Below are positions 1-5,109 of a DNA stretch of 5,109 nt, one piece after another. Every line of letters starts with the position of its first letter. Within the stretch, counting starts at the first letter, position 1. The stretch covers positions 1 through 5,109 of the forward strand of contig CAAEDX010000027.1 of the NCBI GenBank assembly GCA_900754715.1, given 5' to 3'. A program made the translations under genes and the position numbers. The notes beneath the pieces are model-generated. The model was given only the letters and a program-made list of their open reading frames with translations. It made no database searches and had not been told where the DNA came from. The stretch is from Erysipelotrichaceae bacterium. GTDB taxonomy: Bacteria > Bacillota_I > Bacilli_A > Erysipelotrichales > Erysipelotrichaceae.

Positions 1-289
1 GATCCGCATCCATGATGATGACGTACTCTCCAGACGAATGCTCCATACCGGCAAACAGAGCTGCTTCTTTGCCAAAGTTTCTCGTCAGCGCGCAATAATG
101 GCAATCTTGATCTTGCGCATGAAGCTTTTTCATCACGCGCAGCGTACCATCGACTGAACCGTCATCTATAAAGAGCAGTTCAAAATGAAGATCCGGCAAA
201 GCTGCCGTGACTTTTTTCATCTCTTCGTAATAAAGCGGCAGCACTTGTTCCTCATTCAAGCAAGGAATGACCACACTGATCGTCTTCAT
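1..289 (-). CDS. GT2 polyprenyl-phosphate glycosyltransferase, CsbB/GtrB/DPM1-like (5' part; cut by window edge)
   Basis: Ninety-six N-terminal codons are visible, from the ATG at 289-287; the rest of the gene lies beyond base 1. Translation begins MKTISVVIPCLNEE, the classic GT-A opening: a first beta strand, then the nucleotide-sugar binding loop. Next come IDDGSVDGT (about 41-49), RNFGKEAALFAG (about 70-81) and a final MDAD (93-96), whose Asp94-Asp96 pair is the metal-binding DxD. The partial next codon starts with C, which fits the usual DADLQ. RNFGKEAA followed by DADLQ is typical of the CsbB, GtrB and dolichol-phosphate-mannose synthase branch, which moves a sugar from a nucleotide donor to a polyprenyl phosphate on the cytoplasmic face of the membrane. 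Two C-terminal membrane helices would be expected in the unseen part. The gene overlaps the yfhO-like gene by 38 bases and has a strong Shine-Dalgarno. The donor sugar cannot be told. Family call is confident; the CsbB-like role is inferred from the neighbour. Confidence 0.93.
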   Translation of the reverse strand, partial: MKTISVVIPCLNEEQVLPLYYEEMKKVTAALPDLHFELLFIDDGSVDGTLRVMKKLHAQDQDCHYCALTRNFGKEAALFAGMEHSSGEYVIIMDAD

Positions 290-2771
290 GATGACCTCCT
301 TCCCATTGATGGCATGCCCGTTTTTTTACCGTTCGCGCTCTGCTCATCTGACGCAAGAGCATGAGCATAGACAGCAATGAAAGCAGCGCGCCTTCTTGCA
401 AGCCGGGAACGATATAGATCATCTGTACCGAATGACTTCCTTCTGACAGATAGATCCCTGATAAGCCTGCAATATCCTCGATTCGCTTCAGCTGACCATC
501 GATCAGAACTCTCGATCCTTTCTGAACAAACCAAGGGAGAAACAAAACGCCTTCATTAGGCACGTAAATGGTTCCTTTTCCTTCGCTGAAATGAATCTGA
601 TGCCTCGACAATGCTCGGTAAGCTTCATCCAGCGCCATAGGATCGATGGTCCCGATCAGCGCAGTCTGTACATATGTGGACATCCGGACGTCGATGACTT
701 GCGCTTTGTCATATCTTCCCAAGTCAATAAGATGGTTGTTCCAGTCTGATGATCGCTGAACACGCCCATTCACTGTCACTGCTGCAGGTTCGATGCCGTC
801 TATCCACAAATACCGGTGCTGTCCGGCTTGCATCTCGACCTGAAAGTCTGTCTGCCAGGCTGAATGATCAGATGGGAGGATCTCTTCTGTTTTAAATGCT
901 TCAGGCAGTCCCATTTTCTGCAACAAGGCATTTTGATTGGCAAATGGATCGCTGGCGCTCATCCGGTAATCTAAGACAGCAGGATCGACCAGATAGCCGT
1001 GTGAAAGCACCCTGGGATTCCGATAGACGTCAAAGAAGATTCCCGACGCGGCTTTTGGATACATGCTGAAGCGATCCTCAATGCTTGTTACGTGCCGGCA
1101 TGCGATGACCTGTATGCCCAGCAGCATGTCCAGCACCTCTGTGCTTCCTTGATACTGAAAACGGTTGTTTCCGGTCTCAAGTCCCATCTTTTCCATCCAA
1201 TTTTGCATCGCTCTCGTATTGGTCGAGGAGAATAAAGAGATGCCATTTAATCCGAACATCAGCTCTTCATTCCGCAAGATCGGATTCAAGATCGCGCAGC
1301 GGTACGAAGGATCATATCGGGCCGTTTCCAACAGCGTTTGCAATTCTGTTTTGTTTTCCAGATAGATATCCCGGTTTGCCGTACCGTTGTGACACATGCT
1401 GAACAAGCCATGCACGCTCACCTCGCAAAGCACGAGCACGCTGAGCATCACCTTTTTCATCATCCTCTTTGCCTGCGGGATCACCATCAATACGGAAGCG
1501 TAAGTCAAGATCAGCAGCATGGAAAATAAGGCCGCTGCGTTTTGGCTGACGATGCCGGACGCTCCTGCCAGCGCAAATGCCAGGACAGTTCCAGCCTGTT
1601 TGCCGGTTCGGGGCATATGTTCAGCTTTGCTCCAGCTTTTGGCGGACAGACTCAGCAACAGAAAGATAAAGATAAACGAAAACCGCGCAGGCATGCCGAT
1701 AGGCTGATGCAATCCATGCAAAAGGAGATTCAGCGCAGCGATATGAAAGCTCAAATAGTAAAAAGCCAGCAAGCTTCCCTTTGCCAGTTTTTCTTTGCGT
1801 GAGATCCGCGGATCAGCAAAGAAAAGCATGAGCAGCAAAAGCGTGATGCATCCGCAATAAAGATTGGCTGCCCCTGGATCAGCGGATGTGGCAACCGAAA
1901 ATGAGTCAAACAAAAGTCTTCCGGCAGGATCCAGCAAGCTGCCATAAACTGTCTTCCAGTCCAATGCCCCGATCCGATCCAGCGCCGGCAGATCGGGAAG
2001 CATACACAGCGTGGGGATCAAGATCGATCCTGCTGCCCCTGCGCCAAGAAGCGATCCTTTCAAAAAGCTGATCACTATCCTCATGCGCTTTGCGCTGACT
2101 TCTGCTGCCACAGCGATAGTGATGACATACAGGAGCGAGAATGTGCCGATCATAAACCCGATGTAGTAATTGGAAATGATGCAGTATCCGAATATCCAGG
2201 CATATCTGATCCAATCTGCGGAAATGACCAGCTCTTCTATCGACCAGGCCAAAAGTGGAAGCAGCATCACACAATCAAACCACATCAAGTTGCTATAATA
2301 TCCCAGGACAAAGTTGGACAATGCGTACATGCATCCGGAACATATCGCAATGTCAGCGCGTGCGGTCTTCTTTTCGATATACCAGGACATGATCGCGCCG
2401 ATCAATCCGATCTTGATCAGCACCGCGATCGTCACTGCTTCATTGACATTGCACACCTTCATGAGCAATAAGATCAAAAGGCTGAACGGACTGCTTAAAT
2501 AATACGAAAAACAGCTGTAGAAATCAAAGCCCATCGCGTGAGCGGAAAACTGCCAATGACCGCTTTGGATCTGGTTTGCCAGTTCTTCATATAATCCCAG
2601 ATACTGATGGACACCATCGATGATCAAACTGGAACGTGTGCCAAAGGGATAAATGCCAAGCACAGCATAGGCGATCAGGCATACCATGATGGGGAATAAG
2701 AAAGAGAACAGCAGGACCGCATTCCGTTTATATCTTGTGTACGGCATCGTATTTAATCGATATTTATCCAT
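252..2771 (-). CDS. yfhO: YfhO-family polytopic membrane protein, probable GT-C-fold glycosyltransferase
   Basis: This 839-residue protein is full length for the YfhO family. A basic N-terminus (to residue 17) is followed by a first helix (18-39). An extracytoplasmic loop then carries YPFG (41-44) and IDGVHQY (51-57); the acidic Asp52 sits where GT-C enzymes place their catalytic residue. About twelve more hydrophobic segments run to residue 455, including PARFSF (361-366). A large outer domain (about 456-785) has family landmarks: the FSSTNTR stretch (514-520), LDMLLGIQVIA (547-557), and a late LPWFVQKGSRVLIDG beta-sandwich segment (745-759). One last helix (about 788-806) ends in a basic tail. 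In Bacillus, YfhO works with CsbB in adding GlcNAc to lipoteichoic acid, so a transferase using polyprenyl-phosphate sugar at the outer face is the best inference. The acceptor and sugar are unknown. The gene overlaps the ATPase gene upstream by 19 bases and the GT2 gene downstream by 38. Start: ATG at 2771 has only a weak GAG ahead; Met9 at 2747 is an alternative. Confidence 0.9.
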   Translation of the reverse strand: MDKYRLNTMPYTRYKRNAVLLFSFLFPIMVCLIAYAVLGIYPFGTRSSLIIDGVHQYLGLYEELANQIQSGHWQFSAHAMGFDFYSCFSYYLSSPFSLLILLLMKVCNVNEAVTIAVLIKIGLIGAIMSWYIEKKTARADIAICSGCMYALSNFVLGYYSNLMWFDCVMLLPLLAWSIEELVISADWIRYAWIFGYCIISNYYIGFMIGTFSLLYVITIAVAAEVSAKRMRIVISFLKGSLLGAGAAGSILIPTLCMLPDLPALDRIGALDWKTVYGSLLDPAGRLLFDSFSVATSADPGAANLYCGCITLLLLMLFFADPRISRKEKLAKGSLLAFYYLSFHIAALNLLLHGLHQPIGMPARFSFIFIFLLLSLSAKSWSKAEHMPRTGKQAGTVLAFALAGASGIVSQNAAALFSMLLILTYASVLMVIPQAKRMMKKVMLSVLVLCEVSVHGLFSMCHNGTANRDIYLENKTELQTLLETARYDPSYRCAILNPILRNEELMFGLNGISLFSSTNTRAMQNWMEKMGLETGNNRFQYQGSTEVLDMLLGIQVIACRHVTSIEDRFSMYPKAASGIFFDVYRNPRVLSHGYLVDPAVLDYRMSASDPFANQNALLQKMGLPEAFKTEEILPSDHSAWQTDFQVEMQAGQHRYLWIDGIEPAAVTVNGRVQRSSDWNNHLIDLGRYDKAQVIDVRMSTYVQTALIGTIDPMALDEAYRALSRHQIHFSEGKGTIYVPNEGVLFLPWFVQKGSRVLIDGQLKRIEDIAGLSGIYLSEGSHSVQMIYIVPGLQEGALLSLLSMLMLLRQMSRARTVKKRACHQWEGGHHEDDQCGHSLLE
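294..301 (-). promoter_or_regulatory. Strong Shine-Dalgarno for the GT2 gene, inside yfhO-like coding sequence
   Basis: The minus strand reads AAGGAGGT here, the full complement of the 16S rRNA 3' end. AGGAGG ends five bases before the ATG at 289-287. The site lies within the last codons of the yfhO-like gene, where it encodes Glu-Gly-Gly, and the ATG falls across the next codons (His-His-Glu). It fixes the GT2 start and implies direct ribosome loading in addition to any coupling with upstream translation. Confidence 0.85.
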
Positions 2772-5035
2772 ATGATCTCAGCTGCCTCGATCAAGATCGC
2801 GATCATCAAGATCCATACCGTGAAAAAGACCATGTTCCCATCAAATGGCACGATATTGAACATCGTGGGAAACAAATACAGGGCCAGAGCTATCCCGCAG
2901 ACCATCGTCACGCACACGAAGACACGCAGCTTTGTCAGAGGAAAGCAGCTTTTGAATACAGCAGTCATGGAGATCATGATCAGCAATATATACATCATCG
3001 TCTGATTCTGACTGTCAGAAAATGGGTGAAGCAGCGTGATGACCACGATCATCAAAAAGATGACGACAGCAAAAGGGGCCGCATTTCTGAGCGCGGTGCT
3101 CAAAAAACTGCCTCGAAGCGGCCTTGCATCTGCCTCGATGACAGACAAAAAAGAAGGATATGCTTCGATCAGGGCATCGATCAGCGTGATCTGAATGGGG
3201 ATGAAAGGAAACGGCTGATCACACAGCAAGCAAAACAGGGAGACAAGCATAGAATAGATCGTCTTGATAAAAAACACTTGCGCTGTCCTGGTCACATTGT
3301 TGATGACCTTCCTGCCTTCTTGGACCACTTGCGGAAGATGAGTAAAATCCGATTCCAGCAATACGATCTGTGAGATCTGTCGGACCGCATCGCTGCCATC
3401 AGCCATCGCGATGGAGCATTCTGCCTCGCGCAGGGCAAGCAGATCATTGACGCCATCGCCGGTCATCGCCACATGATGTCCCTGCCGCTGATAAGCTTTT
3501 ACCAGCTCCTGCTTCTGTCTTGGCGTCACTCGGGCGAATACTGAATACTTCCGCACGAGCGCGTCGTAATCGATAGCTTCGTGAAAAGCGGACAGATCTG
3601 CCGCGTCTCTCCAAGCTGACAGGCCCGCTTGCAGCGCGATCTGCTGGACCGTCTTGATGTGGTCGCCCGAGATGATCTTCACGTCCACGCCCTGCGCCTT
3701 GAAAAAGGACAGTGTCTCTGCCACCTTTGGGCGTATGGTATTTTCCAGCACGACTCCATAACAAGGGATGCATACATCAGGAAGGTGCTCATCATCTGCC
3801 TTTTCCGGACTGTACGCGATCAGGACACAGCGATAGCCTTTCTCCATCATGACTTCCAGCTCTTGGGGCATTCGTTTCAGCAATATATCCGGTGCTCCGA
3901 CATAAATGCTCCCCTCGCCCCGGAAATACATTGCGCCCCATTTCCGCTGTGAAGAAAACGCGCGTTTGAAATCAGGCGCATAGGCCGGATCCGGATGAAA
4001 AAGTGTCTTCAGTGCCTGAAATGTCGCGTTATTATCATCGCAATGATACATATATGAAGCAATCAGCGCATCCATATGTTGGTGCGCATATGCGGAAAAC
4101 GGGATCACCGCATGCACATGCAGTTCGCCGTTGGTCAATGTTCCGGTCTTATCCAGACAAAGCGTGTCGACATGAGCCAGAGATTCTAGCGAATAAATAT
4201 CCTGGACAAGGATCTTCATTTTAGATAAGCGGATCACGCCGACAGCCAAAGATACTGAGATCAGCAAGACCAGCCCTTTCGGCAGCATGCCCAGCAAGGC
4301 AGCAGCTGAAGCGATGATGGCGGCATTGATGTCTTCATTTCTCAGCAGCACCGCTTCCGCAAGCAGCAAGATCCCCAGCGGCACGATCAAAAAACTAGTG
4401 AAATGCGTCACCTTGTTCATCGAATGAAGCAGCTCTGAATACACTTGTTTCTCTTTCTTCACTTCATCTGTCAATCTGGTCGCGTAGTTCTCCATACCGA
4501 CATTGCTCACTTTAGCCAGCGCCTTGCCTGATATTACCGTACTTCCTGACAGCAGTTCTGCCTGGATCCCCTTGAATACCGGATCGCTTTCTCCGCTCAA
4601 CAGCGCTTCATCAACTTCCAGCGCGCCATCCAAGATGATTGCGTCATTACAGATCTGATTTCCGCTTTCCAAGATCATCAGGTCGCCTTTTACCACTTCT
4701 TCCTGCGCGACTTGACATCTTTTTCCCTCGCGCAGCACACAGACCTTGACCTGGTTCAAGATGGATAATTGATCCACACACTTTTTGGCCTTGATTTCCT
4801 GAATGATGCCGATCAAGATATTCAACGCGATGATGCCGATGAACAATGCATTGGAATAAGCTTTGATGCCGATCAAGATGGCCGCGATGCCAAAATTCAG
4901 CGCGTTGAACAATGTGCATACATTATCCTTGATGATCCGGCTGACCGGTTTCGTGATAGGTCTCACGCAGGAAGGTGTCTCCCCCTGACGAGCTTTTACT
5001 TCTTGCCATGATAATCCTGTCCATTCTTCCTTCAT
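2753..5035 (-). CDS. P-type cation-transporting ATPase, CtpE/Exp7-like (HAD superfamily)
   Basis: A complete 760-residue pump, close to the usual length for CtpE/Exp7-type ATPases. Order of parts: N-terminal GLSWQEV (7-13); M1-M2 (about 41-80); actuator domain with KGD (116-118) and the dephosphorylation loop SGES (147-150); M3 (211-232); M4 with PKGL (252-255); phosphorylation site DKTGTLT with Asp295; nucleotide-binding KWG (365-367) and VGAPD (379-383); SGD (456-458); RVTPRQK (502-508); hinge TGDGVND (525-531); then six C-terminal helices (about 586-754), with TLIDALIEAYPSFL (617-630) near M6. All catalytic residues are present, so it should be active. There is no N-terminal CxxC domain and no CPC/CPH in M4, which argues against P1B heavy-metal pumps. 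M. smegmatis CtpE is reported as a calcium-uptake ATPase, so a divalent cation, perhaps Ca2+, is a guess by family only. Translation starts at the ATG overlapping the preceding stop codon (ATGA). Confidence 0.93.
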   Translation of the reverse strand: MKEEWTGLSWQEVKARQGETPSCVRPITKPVSRIIKDNVCTLFNALNFGIAAILIGIKAYSNALFIGIIALNILIGIIQEIKAKKCVDQLSILNQVKVCVLREGKRCQVAQEEVVKGDLMILESGNQICNDAIILDGALEVDEALLSGESDPVFKGIQAELLSGSTVISGKALAKVSNVGMENYATRLTDEVKKEKQVYSELLHSMNKVTHFTSFLIVPLGILLLAEAVLLRNEDINAAIIASAAALLGMLPKGLVLLISVSLAVGVIRLSKMKILVQDIYSLESLAHVDTLCLDKTGTLTNGELHVHAVIPFSAYAHQHMDALIASYMYHCDDNNATFQALKTLFHPDPAYAPDFKRAFSSQRKWGAMYFRGEGSIYVGAPDILLKRMPQELEVMMEKGYRCVLIAYSPEKADDEHLPDVCIPCYGVVLENTIRPKVAETLSFFKAQGVDVKIISGDHIKTVQQIALQAGLSAWRDAADLSAFHEAIDYDALVRKYSVFARVTPRQKQELVKAYQRQGHHVAMTGDGVNDLLALREAECSIAMADGSDAVRQISQIVLLESDFTHLPQVVQEGRKVINNVTRTAQVFFIKTIYSMLVSLFCLLCDQPFPFIPIQITLIDALIEAYPSFLSVIEADARPLRGSFLSTALRNAAPFAVVIFLMIVVITLLHPFSDSQNQTMMYILLIMISMTAVFKSCFPLTKLRVFVCVTMVCGIALALYLFPTMFNIVPFDGNMVFFTVWILMIAILIEAAEIIWINID

Positions 5036-5109
5036 TTTGTTTTATCCCCCTTGAAGATCTCGATCGTTCCCAGGATGATGGCGCTCACGCACAATACATA
5101 TAAAAGAAA
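5032..5109 (-). CDS. Unidentified upstream gene, 3' end only (probable membrane protein C-terminus)
   Basis: On the minus strand an open frame enters at base 5109 and runs 25 codons to a TGA at 5034-5032. It reads FLLYVLCVSAIILGTIEIFK and then a short charged end, GDKTK. The pattern is a hydrophobic helix followed by a Lys-rich cytoplasmic-type tail, as at the C-terminus of an integral membrane protein. The stop codon overlaps the ATPase start as ATGA, the usual arrangement for translational coupling, which is the main reason to believe the frame is real. Too little is visible to name a family. It could be chance, as 25 open codons alone are not significant, but helix, tail and ATGA overlap together make a real gene likely. 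Confidence 0.65.
   Translation of the reverse strand, partial: FLLYVLCVSAIILGTIEIFKGDKTK
5046..5052 (-). promoter_or_regulatory. Probable ribosome binding site of the P-type ATPase gene
   Basis: The minus strand reads AAGGGGG, a purine-rich variant of the Shine-Dalgarno, ending ten bases before the ATG at 5035-5033. The match is imperfect and the spacing slightly long. The start is also supported by the ATGA overlap with the preceding stop codon and by the protein beginning just ahead of the conserved GLSWQEV region. Confidence 0.55.

Noticed and set aside
286..534. An 82-codon minus-strand frame spanning the end of the yfhO-like gene, just ahead of the GT2 start.
   Set aside because: It reads the yfhO-like C-terminal coding sequence out of frame and has no recognisable features. 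The YfhO frame has family landmarks in the same DNA.
1906..2274. A 122-codon minus-strand frame inside the yfhO-like gene.
   Set aside because: It is a shifted-frame reading of a gene whose main frame is intact and matches a known family from end to end. No Shine-Dalgarno or family signal was seen.
377..2502. Several plus-strand frames of 60-86 codons opposite the yfhO-like gene.
   Set aside because: They are short and antisense to a well-supported gene, with no ribosome binding sites or family-like sequence.
2735..3373. A 212-codon open frame on the plus strand.
   Set aside because: It lies opposite the C-terminal half of the ATPase. Its translation is an improbable mix rich in Asp, Arg, His, Gln and Lys with no domain signs; antisense of isoleucine- and leucine-rich helix codons explains it.
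3444..3773. A 109-codon minus-strand frame inside the ATPase gene.
   Set aside because: It overlaps the catalytic hinge coding region in another frame. The ATPase frame holds TGDGVND intact here, and the alternate product is Arg/Gly-rich noise.
2753..5035. Heavy-metal (P1B) ATPase as the identity of the pump.
   Set aside because: There is no N-terminal CxxC metal-binding domain and no CPC, CPH or SPC in M4. The protein has six C-terminal helices after the hinge, unlike the P1B layout.
1..5109. Promoters, rho-independent terminators, riboswitches, tRNAs, CRISPR arrays and mobile elements.
   Set aside because: The window is coding from end to end with overlapping genes. I saw no GC-rich hairpin followed by a T-run at any gene end, no repeat-spacer pattern, and no inverted repeats flanking a transposase.

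Overview
The window is one stretch of a compact operon, read entirely on the minus strand, from what looks like a Gram-positive Bacillota bacterium. The evidence for this is the near-perfect AAGGAGGT Shine-Dalgarno, the YfhO and CsbB-like families, and an Exp7/CtpE-type P-type ATPase. Base composition is moderate, roughly half G+C by eye. I cannot place the organism further; Erysipelotrichia or Clostridia are guesses.

In transcription order (right to left) there are four genes. (1) 5109-5032 holds the last 25 codons of an unidentified, probably membrane-anchored protein. (2) 5035-2753 is a complete 760-residue P-type cation-transporting ATPase with all catalytic motifs and about ten membrane helices, closest in character to CtpE/Exp7. 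(3) 2771-252 is a complete 839-residue YfhO-family polytopic membrane protein, a probable GT-C-fold sugar transferase. (4) 289-1 holds the first 96 codons of a GT2 polyprenyl-phosphate glycosyltransferase of the CsbB/GtrB/DPM1 kind, cut by the window edge. Adjacent genes overlap by 4, 19 and 38 bases, so there is no intergenic DNA. I see no promoter, terminator, RNA gene, mobile element or CRISPR array.

Functionally, the YfhO and GT2 genes form a recognisable pair. By analogy with Bacillus csbB-yfhO, the GT2 enzyme would load a sugar onto undecaprenyl phosphate inside the cell. After flipping, the YfhO protein would pass that sugar to a surface polymer such as a teichoic acid. The unusual element is the translationally coupled cation pump upstream. 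A link between divalent-cation handling and glycosylation of an anionic envelope polymer is a plausible hypothesis, but it is not shown by the sequence. A second oddity is the very high density of GATC tetranucleotides, about 80 by hand count against about 20 expected by chance.
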